From assembly GCA_045106935.1 (NCBI GenBank), contig JBGCFN010000016.1:52208-116207 (forward strand): 64,000 bases of DNA, read 5' to 3'. Source of the stretch: UBA1858 sp045106935 (GTDB lineage: Bacteria > Pseudomonadota > Gammaproteobacteria > UBA4575). Under the pieces are notes generated by a model that ran no database searches, had not been told where the DNA came from, and saw nothing but the letters and a program-made list of their open reading frames with translations. The translations under genes and the position numbers were made by a program. Of the stretch, positions 53,865-60,989 are shown in pieces. How positions within the stretch are numbered: the first letter of the stretch is position 1; each line of letters starts with the position of its first letter.

Positions 53865-53886
53865 TATTCAATTGATCTATTGAATA
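53865..53886. promoter_or_regulatory. Likely ArsR-type operator (TATTCAAT-N6-ATTGAATA)
   Basis: A 22-bp inverted repeat with perfect 8-bp arms, 22 bp upstream of the ArsR-rhodanese start. Spacing and sequence resemble the imperfect 12-2-12 and TTCAA-type operators of ArsR/SmtB proteins. It overlaps the -35 of the rightward promoter, so it could repress both directions. Confidence 0.65.
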
Positions 53887-53900
53887 AGCTAGCGTATGTT
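53872..53900 (+). promoter_or_regulatory. Possible sigma-70 promoter for the 37-residue ORF
   Basis: TTGATC and TATGTT are separated by 17 bp, and the start codon of the small ORF lies 48 bp after the -10. The -35 overlaps the inverted-repeat operator. Both hexamers are imperfect, and AT-rich sequence gives chance matches. Confidence 0.4.
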
Positions 53901-53947
53901 AAACATATTGTCATATTAATTATATTTACACCCGAGGACTCACAACC

Positions 53948-54061
53948 ATGACTGAAGATGAATATAGCTCTGCGATTAAAGATTTAATCAAAGCTGTTAT
54001 TGCTGGCGTAATTTTCTTATACGGGTTTTTCATATTAGCGTTTATATTTGATATACATTAA
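53948..54061 (+). CDS. 37-residue single-pass membrane protein (small ORF)
   Basis: A short frame of 37 codons starting at ATG with GAGGA nine bases upstream. The first 15 residues are charged (MTEDEYSSAIKDLIK) and the rest is a hydrophobic segment AVIAGVIFLYGFFILAFIF ending in DIH. It therefore looks like a small inner-membrane protein with one helix, N-terminus probably cytoplasmic. It lies between the divergent ArsR-rhodanese gene and zur, just downstream of the ArsR operator. Coding is supported by ribosome-binding site and composition only. Confidence 0.5.
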   Translation: MTEDEYSSAIKDLIKAVIAGVIFLYGFFILAFIFDIH

Positions 54062-54135
54062 TCATATTCTTAATATCTAGTAGCTAAGCTCTAATTAATT
54101 TAAGTATAACTAGCCTGGCAGAACACTTCCTAAAT

Positions 54136-54160
54136 AATACTCATATTCTAATTGAGTATT
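54136..54160. repeat. Inverted repeat AATACTCA-N9-TGAGTATT
   Basis: Perfect 8-bp arms with a 9-bp centre, 75 bp after the small ORF stop and 64 bp before zur. It has no trailing T-run, so it is not a simple terminator. It may be a second operator on the zur promoter or the 3' hairpin of the small-ORF transcript. Confidence 0.4.
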
Positions 54161-54186
54161 GATTGATTATTTCAAAGTCTATATTA

Positions 54187-54201
54187 TGTTATGTTATAAC
54201 A
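54187..54201. promoter_or_regulatory. Zur box in front of zur
   Basis: TGTTATGTTATAACA matches the core TGTTATA-N-TATAACA of the gammaproteobacterial Zur site at all but one arm position. It lies 22 bp before the zur ATG and directly follows TATATT, a plausible -10. Zn-loaded Zur would repress this operon, including its own gene, and release it when zinc is scarce. Confidence 0.75.
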
Positions 54202-54223
54202 AAGTATGGGCTTGTAAAAATTA

Positions 54224-54682
54224 ATGAGAGAACGTCATCGCCACACTGTCTGCATTAAAGACGCGCTAGAGCGAGCAGAACAAGTATGCCTTAAGCGCGA
54301 GATTCGCCTCACTCCGATGCGAAAAAAAGTCCTTGAACTCATATGGCAAAGTCATAAACCGATTAAAGCCTATGACTTACTGGCAAAACTCAGTACTGAA
54401 GGCCATATTGAAAAACCACCTACTGTATATCGTGCATTAGACTTTCTATTAGAAAATCATCTCATTCATAAAATTGAGAGTAGCAATGCCTTTATTGGCT
54501 GTGAAATTGATCACGACAAATTAGATAGTAAATTTTTCGTCTGTGACGAGTGCGACGAAGTCAAAGAAGTGCATGAACCTAAACTGGATAAAACCCTATT
54601 AGAGACCAGTCAAAAACAAGGGTTTACCCTCAATCAAACTTCAATAGAAATCCACGGTACTTGTGCAAGGTGTGCAAAATAA
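54224..54682 (+). CDS. zur: Zinc uptake regulator Zur (Fur family)
   Basis: A 152-residue Fur-family protein closest to Zur. The DNA-binding domain shows RLTPMRKKVLELIW and the Zur-typical KPPTVYRALDFLLENHLIHK. Structural zinc is bound by CDECDE (FVCDECDEVKEV) and CARCAK at the end; regulatory-site residues include H94, C88 region (GCEIDHD). E. coli Zur aligns along the full length. A Zur box precedes it. It leads an operon of metal-uptake genes, the next gene starting one base after its stop. Confidence 0.93.
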   Translation: MRERHRHTVCIKDALERAEQVCLKREIRLTPMRKKVLELIWQSHKPIKAYDLLAKLSTEGHIEKPPTVYRALDFLLENHLIHKIESSNAFIGCEIDHDKLDSKFFVCDECDEVKEVHEPKLDKTLLETSQKQGFTLNQTSIEIHGTCARCAK

Positions 54683-54683
54683 T

Positions 54684-55103
54684 ATGCAAGAATACTTCGA
54701 CCGATTTGCCATATTGTTGTCAGGAATATGTGCCATACACTGCATTGCACTGCCAATTGTCGCAAGCTTAATTCCCCTATTGACTGCAACTGTCCATCAC
54801 GGAAATGAAATTCATGAGTTCTGGTTCCACCAATTCATTCTCTTATTTATTTTACCAGTCAGTTTAGTGGCATTGGTTACTGGATATCTCTCACATAAAA
54901 GAATACTACCTGTAGTGATTGCTGCGATTGGCTTAGTCATATTGATTTTTATTGCATTATTTGCAGAACAATTACTTTTAAATCATGTCATACCTCATGA
55001 AGGCGAAACTCTTTTAACCGTCACTGGCGGACTATTTCATGCAGCTGGACATATCCTTAATCTACAAGCAACAAGAAAAAATACTACCCACTGTTCGACA
55101 TAA
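54684..55103 (+). CDS. MerC-like membrane protein
   Basis: A 139-residue inner-membrane protein with four hydrophobic segments. The first contains SGICAIHCIALPIV, a C16-x3-C20 pair with a histidine between, as in the MerC domain of mercury transporters. Further His residues occur in periplasmic-type loops (TVHHGNEIHEFWFHQ) and near the end (HAAGHI). MerC relatives without mercury genes are often Zur-regulated. Sited between zur and zrgA, a role in zinc uptake or retention is inferred. ATG at 54684 follows the zur stop by one base. Confidence 0.83.
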   Translation: MQEYFDRFAILLSGICAIHCIALPIVASLIPLLTATVHHGNEIHEFWFHQFILLFILPVSLVALVTGYLSHKRILPVVIAAIGLVILIFIALFAEQLLLNHVIPHEGETLLTVTGGLFHAAGHILNLQATRKNTTHCST

Positions 55104-55110
55104 GCTAATA

Positions 55111-55671
55111 ATGATGCGAATTGCTTTAATCCTTTTTACATTACCATTAGTAGCATTCAATGTATTTGCTGAGTCTGAACACCACGACCATCATCATGAC
55201 CATGATGAGCATACAGAAGACTTTACACAACACAACGCACATGAACATGGAAGAGTCATTGTTAAAATTTCTTATAGCGCTCACCAAATGAATCTTCATC
55301 TAAGTCTGCCCGCCTACAATGCGTTTGGATTTGAGCACTCTCCAACTAATACAGATGAACAATCCATCGTTGATAACACACTAGCGCTACTAAATGAACC
55401 AAAAAATGTATTCACAACTGAGCCCAATTGTGAACTAGTTTCATCAATATTTAAGGACGACCATACTCAATCATCAACACAGGCAGAGAAACATTATGAT
55501 GTTGAGATTAACTCCATACATAATTGCCTACCCAATCAATCGATATCAATCGTATTTTCTCTATTTGAAACAATACCCAGCATTAATCAGATTATCGTTC
55601 AATATATTTCAGAGTCAGAGCAAAAACTTATCACGTTAGATAAAGACAACACTTACATCACAATTAATTAA
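55111..55671 (+). CDS. zrgA: ZrgA-type periplasmic zinc-binding protein (DUF2796)
   Basis: A 187-residue exported protein. A signal peptide (1-20, ending FNVFA) is followed by a histidine-rich stretch: ten His between residues 24 and 46, mixed with Asp and Glu. The rest is a DUF2796 fold (AHEHGRVIVKISYSAHQMNL, FGFEHSPTNTDEQ). ZrgA of Vibrio cholerae is a Zur-controlled periplasmic zinc-binding protein of the zrgABCDE system. An ATG at 55111 (or 55114), seven bases after the previous stop, gives the signal peptide; a longer reading from 55039 starts inside the previous gene. Confidence 0.87.
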   Translation: MMRIALILFTLPLVAFNVFAESEHHDHHHDHDEHTEDFTQHNAHEHGRVIVKISYSAHQMNLHLSLPAYNAFGFEHSPTNTDEQSIVDNTLALLNEPKNVFTTEPNCELVSSIFKDDHTQSSTQAEKHYDVEINSIHNCLPNQSISIVFSLFETIPSINQIIVQYISESEQKLITLDKDNTYITIN

Positions 55672-55675
55672 ACCC

Positions 55676-56377
55676 GTGAGTGAATGCATAAAAATTTCAC
55701 AGCTTTCATTCCGCTGGCCTGGCGCAGCCACTGATTTACTCAATATACCTAAGCTATCTATTGCACAAGGTGAGCGAGTCTTTATTCACGGCGCAAGTGG
55801 CAGTGGAAAATCCACATTATTAAACTTGCTTGCTGGGACTTTAGCGCCCACCCAAGGAAGCATCTCTATCCTTGATCAAAACATCTCAGCCTCGACCAAG
55901 GCAAATTATGATTCATTCAGAGCGGATCATTTTGGCATTATATTCCAGCAATTTAATCTAATCCCCTATCTCAGTGTTATAGAAAACACATTGCTTCCTC
56001 TGTCTTTTTCAAAATATAGACAATCTAAACTCGCTGAATCCAAATTCACGACTTATGAACATGCTTTAGAAATTTTAAATTCATTAGGCTTGGATGCTAA
56101 AAATATTTACAATCAAAATATTACAACGCTAAGCACTGGCCAGCAGCAACGTGTGGCTACTGCACGCGCACTGATTGGATCTCCTGAAATCATTATCGCA
56201 GATGAACCCACCTCAGCTTTAGACGCTAACGCCAAGCATGACTTTATTGAGTTGCTTTTTAATGAAGCCAACAAAAATGCCTGCACTTTAATCCTAGTCA
56301 GCCATGACCATTCATTAGCTACTATGTTTGACCAGACATATGCGATGAACTCTTTCACATCAGGCAATCCATCATGA
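55676..56377 (+). CDS. ABC transporter ATPase of the zrg-type system (LolD/MacB family)
   Basis: A 233-residue ATP-binding protein. Walker A is GASGSGKSTLLNLLAG, the Q-loop is IFQQFNLIPYLSV, the signature LSTGQQQRVATARAL and Walker B IIIADEPTSALD. This subtype partners FtsX-like permeases. GTG at 55676 follows zrgA by four bases, and the stop overlaps the permease gene by four, so translation is coupled. By context it corresponds to the ATPase of the zrg zinc system. Which subunit of zrgB-E it equals is not certain. Confidence 0.92.
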   Translation: MSECIKISQLSFRWPGAATDLLNIPKLSIAQGERVFIHGASGSGKSTLLNLLAGTLAPTQGSISILDQNISASTKANYDSFRADHFGIIFQQFNLIPYLSVIENTLLPLSFSKYRQSKLAESKFTTYEHALEILNSLGLDAKNIYNQNITTLSTGQQQRVATARALIGSPEIIIADEPTSALDANAKHDFIELLFNEANKNACTLILVSHDHSLATMFDQTYAMNSFTSGNPS

Positions 56378-57636
56378 TTCGCACCATTCTTACGCTTGCA
56401 ATTAAGAGTTTGAGATTTAGAAAATTCTCTGTTGGCTTAACGATTTTCTCTGTAGCTATTAGTATCATGCTGTTTTTATCTGTTGACACTATAAGAGTTC
56501 AGACCAAAGACAATTTTGTTAATACTATTTCCGGCATAGATTTGATTGTAGGCTCGCGCAGTGGCTCTATTCAGCTTTTACTATATTCAATATTTCATAT
56601 TGGAAATGCGACTAATAATGTCTCTTGGGATAGTTATCAAAAAATATCTCAACATTCACGCGTCGATTGGAGCATCCCCATATCACTAGGTGATTCACAT
56701 AAAGGCTTTCGCGTCATTGGTACCAATAATGATTTTTTAAAGCATTATCAATACAAAAACAATATTAATTTATCATTTGATTCAGGTAATAATTTTATAA
56801 ACTTATTCGATGCAGTCATTGGATCAAATGTTGCCAAACAATTAAATTATGCTTTAAATGATGACATCATACTGGCTCACGGTATGGGAAATGTCAGCCT
56901 CACTAAACATGATAATTTGCCTTTTACCATTTCGGGGATTTTGGATCCCACAGGTTCTCCTATTGATGACAGCATCATTATTGACTTAAAAGCTTTAGAA
57001 GCAATTCATATAGGCTGGGAACATGGAGTGGCGACTCAGACCGATTTGTCGGTTAATGATTTGGATAAAAAAACTCTTCAACCTAAATCAGTAACTGCAT
57101 TCTTGATTAAATTAAAAAGTAAGCATGATGTCTTTAGCACTCAAAGAGCCATCAATGATTTCCGCCAAGAGCCATTACTTGCCATTCTCCCGGGTGTTGC
57201 ATTACTTGAATTATGGAAAGTCGTTGGGACGATAGAAAAGGTATTAATCGTTATTTCTGGTTTTGTAATAATTTCAGCCATGTTTAGCATGCTTGCAATT
57301 ATTCTCACCAATCTCAATTCTCGAAGTCGCGAATTAGCTATATTAAGATCTGTTGGCGCATCACCTATCAGCCTATCATTATTGATGATTATAGAAACTG
57401 AATTAATTATATTTTTTAGTATAATTTTAGGCGTTACATTATTATACCTTTCAATATTCCTGTTTGGACCAATTTTGAATCAGTTATATGGTATTACTAT
57501 TTTATTCTCTCCGTTATCGTCTTTTCAATGGCTATTCCTCGTTTGCATTTTATTCTTCGGTCTACTTATCGCGTTAATACCTGCCTATAATGCTTATCGA
57601 AAAACGTTACAAGATGGCTTAATGACTCGATCATGA
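56374..57636 (+). CDS. FtsX/MacB-family ABC permease of the zrg-type system
   Basis: A 420-residue permease with the MacB/LolC topology: one N-terminal helix (about 17-38), a long extracytoplasmic domain (about 40-280) with ISGIDLIVGSRSGSIQLLLY, then three helices (about 285-405) joined by SRSRELAILRSVGASPI, the FtsX coupling helix. Such permeases usually transfer lipoproteins or work with a periplasmic adaptor rather than form a channel. Its partner ATPase precedes it with four-base overlap. Zinc association follows from the operon only. Confidence 0.9.
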   Translation: MIRTILTLAIKSLRFRKFSVGLTIFSVAISIMLFLSVDTIRVQTKDNFVNTISGIDLIVGSRSGSIQLLLYSIFHIGNATNNVSWDSYQKISQHSRVDWSIPISLGDSHKGFRVIGTNNDFLKHYQYKNNINLSFDSGNNFINLFDAVIGSNVAKQLNYALNDDIILAHGMGNVSLTKHDNLPFTISGILDPTGSPIDDSIIIDLKALEAIHIGWEHGVATQTDLSVNDLDKKTLQPKSVTAFLIKLKSKHDVFSTQRAINDFRQEPLLAILPGVALLELWKVVGTIEKVLIVISGFVIISAMFSMLAIILTNLNSRSRELAILRSVGASPISLSLLMIIETELIIFFSIILGVTLLYLSIFLFGPILNQLYGITILFSPLSSFQWLFLVCILFFGLLIALIPAYNAYRKTLQDGLMTRS

Positions 57637-58187
57637 ATATTACATTTAAATTTCTAATCACTTTTATTTTTGCGGTTAATTTAGTCTATGCTAACGATGC
57701 TCGCATTCTTGAGTGGGACGAAATGATGCCAAAAGGCTATGTCGAATCATTGCTTGATTTCAATAATAGTAATAATGATTTTAGTGCTTCTGATAGCTTC
57801 AGTTTTGACGATGACACAGAAGAAGCACAGAGTGCTTATGAAGAGCTACGAAACAAGCTCTCCTCCGCACCTATCGTGCCTGAGCTTAATGACCAATTTG
57901 TTAAAATCGCAGGATTTATCGTTCCTTTGGATTTTGACTTTGACTCAGAAACCTTTCAACAATTTTTGCTAGTTCCATACTTTGGCGCGTGCATTCATAC
58001 TCCACCACCTCCTTCCAACCAAATTGTTCATGTCACCTCTAAAACTGCACTCAAGCAAGAATGGTTGGATTATGCAGTCTGGGTAAGTGGCTCACTCAGC
58101 ACCCAAAGTAAAGATAGCCAACAAGCTTATGCCGGCTATTCCATGAATGGGGTAGAACTAGAAGAATATACAGAGGAAAGTGAATAA
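57633..58187 (+). CDS. DUF3299 exported protein of the zur operon
   Basis: A 184-residue protein with a signal peptide (1-20, NLVYA end) and no lipobox. The mature part has an acidic, Ser/Asp-rich segment (FNNSNNDFSASDSFSFDDDT) and the DUF3299 core IAGFIVPLDFDFDSETFQQF then LLVPYFGACIHTPPPPSNQI. DUF3299 proteins often accompany DUF2796-ABC transporter genes. Its role in zinc acquisition is unknown. It overlaps the permease by four bases and converges with a small gene after 11 bp. Confidence 0.85.
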   Translation: MNITFKFLITFIFAVNLVYANDARILEWDEMMPKGYVESLLDFNNSNNDFSASDSFSFDDDTEEAQSAYEELRNKLSSAPIVPELNDQFVKIAGFIVPLDFDFDSETFQQFLLVPYFGACIHTPPPPSNQIVHVTSKTALKQEWLDYAVWVSGSLSTQSKDSQQAYAGYSMNGVELEEYTEESE

Positions 58188-58198
58188 TTTTTTCTACG

Positions 58199-58477
58199 TC
58201 AAGAAACTTTAATGCGTACAACATTCATTATTTCCATTTCTAATCCTGCAATAGTTTCTTTAGTGGGGTAATAAGTCAGATTTACTCGCTGACCTTTTAA
58301 GTTTTTATACAATACTTTACGCTTATATCGAAATGGAACATCGCACCCATCTAGCATAAGGGTATTTACAATCCATTCTCCCGCCTCTCTTTGTACATGC
58401 GAGGTCACTTTCATCATATCTGAGTGGGTGAGTTTCTCATGCTTTTTCAGCAACTTTTCAGGTTCGGATTTTTTCAT
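58199..58477 (-). CDS. Conserved 92-residue hypothetical protein
   Basis: A 92-residue basic protein with no signal peptide. It begins with a Lys-rich helix (KKSEPEKLLKKHEKLTHSDM) and then an alternating beta-like part (WIVNTLMLDGCDVPFRYKRK, VNLTYYPTKETIAGLEME). I do not recognise its family. It starts in a four-base overlap with the amine-oxidase stop, so it is translated with that gene and belongs to the three-gene operon led by the SDR. No function proposed. Confidence 0.7.
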   Translation of the reverse strand: MKKSEPEKLLKKHEKLTHSDMMKVTSHVQREAGEWIVNTLMLDGCDVPFRYKRKVLYKNLKGQRVNLTYYPTKETIAGLEMEIMNVVRIKVS

Positions 58478-59589
58478 TTCTGATTAATTTTATTTAATAA
58501 CGATAGTGTATGCATGCTTGCTTCTAATGCACCTTCTAAGAACCCATTATTATGCTGTCTATAATCTGCAGCCTCAGAACCAGACCATATTATTTTATCT
58601 TGCCAAGTAGGCTCACTGACGTAACCAATATTGTTCATGGGATGAAATCTCTGAATTTCCTGATCTAATTGTGTAGATGTATATGACTCCATTGCCCAGT
58701 CCTGCAAATATACAATTTTAGGTTTAAGCGCTTGCTCACCAAACATTCTAGCTAGTTGTTTTATCGCCATATTTTTCAACTCATCTTGCCTGTTTCTTCT
58801 ATTGACGACAGGTACACCTAAAAAGCCAAATAAAGCATATAAACTTTGATCATCTGAGGAGGCATCATGTATTTCTTGTAAGGGTCCGCGATGACTAATT
58901 GCATCTCCTGACAAGCCTTGTTCAGACCAAAACTGTTGCTCATAGACACACACTAATTTCGCATGCCCAGCCATCCATGTCGCAATTCCATTAAGCTGCT
59001 CAATTCTTTCATTTGATAATACTGGCTCAAAAGTAATATGTGTCAGCGCAACTCTTGGTGGTAATGCGATCACTAAACGTTGGCATGTTATTTCTTCTAT
59101 AAAATTTTCAGTTTTATATCTCGCTGTGATTATTTCAGCGTCGCGTTTTATCTCGGTGACCACTGCATTAGTATTTATTGCATCACTTGATAGTTCGTCG
59201 CCAAGTCTGCTGATCAGTTGACGTATGCCACCTTTTAATCGGTAAGCACCAGACATAGAAATACCATCAACACCTCGCTGTATCACACCTTGATTGTCTT
59301 CATAAACGGCATCTCCTTTTCCATTCTGAAAAAAAACATCGCCTTCTAAACCAAGCTCTGCCAATAATGAGTAGATACGGTTTTGCCCTGGCCAGAACCA
59401 GCTAGGTCCCAAGTCAACACCTGCCAATTGAGGATTGTATTCTGAGCCTTCAGCATTCCAAGAAAGCACACGACCACCAATTCGATCACGCGCTTCTAAT
59501 ACGCAGTACTCAGTACCACGCTTATGGCATTCATAAGCAGTATGTAGCCCACTCAATCCTGCACCAATAATGAGTACATCAGTGTGCAT
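58474..59589 (-). CDS. FAD-dependent flavin amine oxidase-like protein
   Basis: A 371-residue amine-oxidoreductase-family flavoprotein. The FAD Rossmann motif is DVLIIGAGLSGLHTAYECHK, then RDRIGGRVLS, a CQRLVIALPPRVAL segment, and a C-terminal W-SGSEAADYRQHNNGFLEGA that closes the FAD site. It is shorter than monoamine oxidases (usually 430-530). Substrate unknown. Start ATG at 59589 overlaps the SDR stop by one base (TAATG) and its stop overlaps the next gene by four, so the three are translated together. Confidence 0.87.
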   Translation of the reverse strand: MHTDVLIIGAGLSGLHTAYECHKRGTEYCVLEARDRIGGRVLSWNAEGSEYNPQLAGVDLGPSWFWPGQNRIYSLLAELGLEGDVFFQNGKGDAVYEDNQGVIQRGVDGISMSGAYRLKGGIRQLISRLGDELSSDAINTNAVVTEIKRDAEIITARYKTENFIEEITCQRLVIALPPRVALTHITFEPVLSNERIEQLNGIATWMAGHAKLVCVYEQQFWSEQGLSGDAISHRGPLQEIHDASSDDQSLYALFGFLGVPVVNRRNRQDELKNMAIKQLARMFGEQALKPKIVYLQDWAMESYTSTQLDQEIQRFHPMNNIGYVSEPTWQDKIIWSGSEAADYRQHNNGFLEGALEASMHTLSLLNKINQK

Positions 59590-60284
59590 TAGAATATTTC
59601 GTTAGTCGGTCTTAAGTCTAATTCGTGTGTCCATGCTGAAGGTTTTTGATTAATCAATTGGAGATAAGCTTCCGCAACTTCTTCTGTGCGCATCATGTCA
59701 GATGGATCCATCGCATGTAATTTACGACTATTTTGCGTATCAAGAATGCCATCAAGAACAATATGTGCAATGTGGATTCCTTGCTTCTGATATTCACGCG
59801 CAATCGATTGAGTTAACCCACGTAGTGCAAACTTTGCCGATGCAAATGCTGAAAATTGCGCGCCACCACGCAAGCCACCGGTTGCTCCCGAGACGAGAAT
59901 AGTTCCTTTACCTTGATCAATCATACCTGGCAACACTGCCTGAAATACATGAAACGCACTCAACACCATGGATTGCCATGATAATTCAAATTCTTCGACC
60001 GACGTTTCTAAAAATGGCTTGATAAATAATTGAGCAGGATTGTGTATCACTACTTGAGGCACGCCATACTCATCTATCACTTTATCTAATATTTCTGTGA
60101 CTGCTCTACTATCAGATGCATCACATTGCATCATTAACATATGATCAGTAGCGCAAGCCACCTTAGAGCGATTTAGACCAACTACTTGATAGCCATTATT
60201 AGCTAGTAATTTTGCCAAGCTGATCCCTAAGCCTTCACCTGAACCAAGAATGATGGCCAGTGGCTTTTTTATATTTTTACTCAT
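59589..60284 (-). CDS. SDR-family protein with Phe in place of the catalytic Tyr
   Basis: A 231-residue short-chain dehydrogenase fold. The cofactor motif is LGSGEGLGISLAKLL, Ser132 lies in VSGATGG, and the YxxxK motif is F147-A-S-A-K151 (SAFASAKFALRG), with phenylalanine where the catalytic tyrosine normally is. AHIVLDGILDT follows, as in a subfamily with this same change. It may be non-catalytic or use another residue. First gene in the SDR / amine oxidase / small-protein operon. ATG at 60284. Confidence 0.88.
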   Translation of the reverse strand: MSKNIKKPLAIILGSGEGLGISLAKLLANNGYQVVGLNRSKVACATDHMLMMQCDASDSRAVTEILDKVIDEYGVPQVVIHNPAQLFIKPFLETSVEEFELSWQSMVLSAFHVFQAVLPGMIDQGKGTILVSGATGGLRGGAQFSAFASAKFALRGLTQSIAREYQKQGIHIAHIVLDGILDTQNSRKLHAMDPSDMMRTEEVAEAYLQLINQKPSAWTHELDLRPTNEIF

Positions 60285-60517
60285 TAATTACCTTTTGATC
60301 ACAATAGCTACCATAGATGATAGCTTAACAATGAGCAGCGCTCTTGTCCCAAACACAATTATCTATAATCGCACAGCTATTTACTAAAAATATTAACATT
60401 TATAGACATTAATCTTAGATATGTCTTTCACGTGAATGTTTCGATACTGCGCCGGGAGGATTAATAACGCGAACAAGATAGTTGTGGAACTTTTAATAAT
60501 TCGTTAGTCTAAATGCT

Positions 60518-60892
60518 ATGAGATATTGGCGCATATGGATAATTACCTTATTAATACTCGCACTTCCTATTGCGAGCATGGCGACTATCTCTAATTTTCA
60601 TTGCATGACTGATGCTCAATCAGCATCAGCGCAAATGGAACTCTCTTTGGGTGATCATTGCGATAGCAATAATGACCTCAACACATCTAATGATTCTCCA
60701 CCTGCTGAATGTTCGTGTGACTGCAAAGATACTTTAGGTTGCTTGAATAGTAGCACTTGCGGGCTTGCTTTATTCAACCTCACTAGACCAATTATTACCC
60801 CTTCACATTTGCAATTAAGCAGCAAATTAATTGATCAATTTAATTCACTTCATACGCCTCCCCTGATTCGCCCCCCTATTATTTTTTCTTAA
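60518..60892 (+). CDS. Cys-rich exported protein beside metal-resistance genes
   Basis: A 124-residue protein with an N-terminal hydrophobic signal sequence (about 5-22), then a Ser/Asp/Asn-rich stretch, then a cysteine cluster ECSCDCKDTLGCLNSSTCG (six Cys in about 20 residues) and a Pro-rich end. Small Cys-rich exported proteins often precede copper-efflux outer-membrane genes and may bind copper in the periplasm; this is by context only. No homology recognised. ATG at 60518. It is followed by two strong hairpins and then the TolC-like gene. Confidence 0.7.
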   Translation: MRYWRIWIITLLILALPIASMATISNFHCMTDAQSASAQMELSLGDHCDSNNDLNTSNDSPPAECSCDCKDTLGCLNSSTCGLALFNLTRPIITPSHLQLSSKLIDQFNSLHTPPLIRPPIIFS

Positions 60893-60910
60893 TTCTTTGC
60901 TGTTAGATCT

Positions 60911-60934
60911 GAATTTCTAGTTCGCTAGAAATTT
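60911..60934 (+). promoter_or_regulatory. UUCG-loop hairpin in the 97-bp gap before the TolC-like gene
   Basis: AATTTCTAG-TTCG-CTAGAAATT gives a nine-bp perfect stem (ten with a G-T pair) closed by the stable UUCG tetraloop. Only ATTTG follows, not a long T-run, so it may attenuate or protect the message rather than terminate it. Confidence 0.5.
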
Positions 60935-60940
60935 GTCTCA

Positions 60941-60965
60941 AGCATGAGATCTCATTACTCATGCT
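60941..60965 (+). promoter_or_regulatory. Second hairpin AGCATGAG-N9-CTCATGCT
   Basis: A perfect eight-bp stem with a nine-base loop, six bases after the UUCG hairpin and 24 bp before the TolC-like gene's ATG. Together the two form a structured intercistronic region, or this one is an operator. Confidence 0.45.
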
Positions 60966-60989
60966 GCAATCATTCATAGGATTACTATT

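Noticed and set aside
55039..55110. Upstream extension of the ZrgA-like protein
   Set aside because: It begins inside the MerC-like gene and hides a clear signal peptide starting at 55111.
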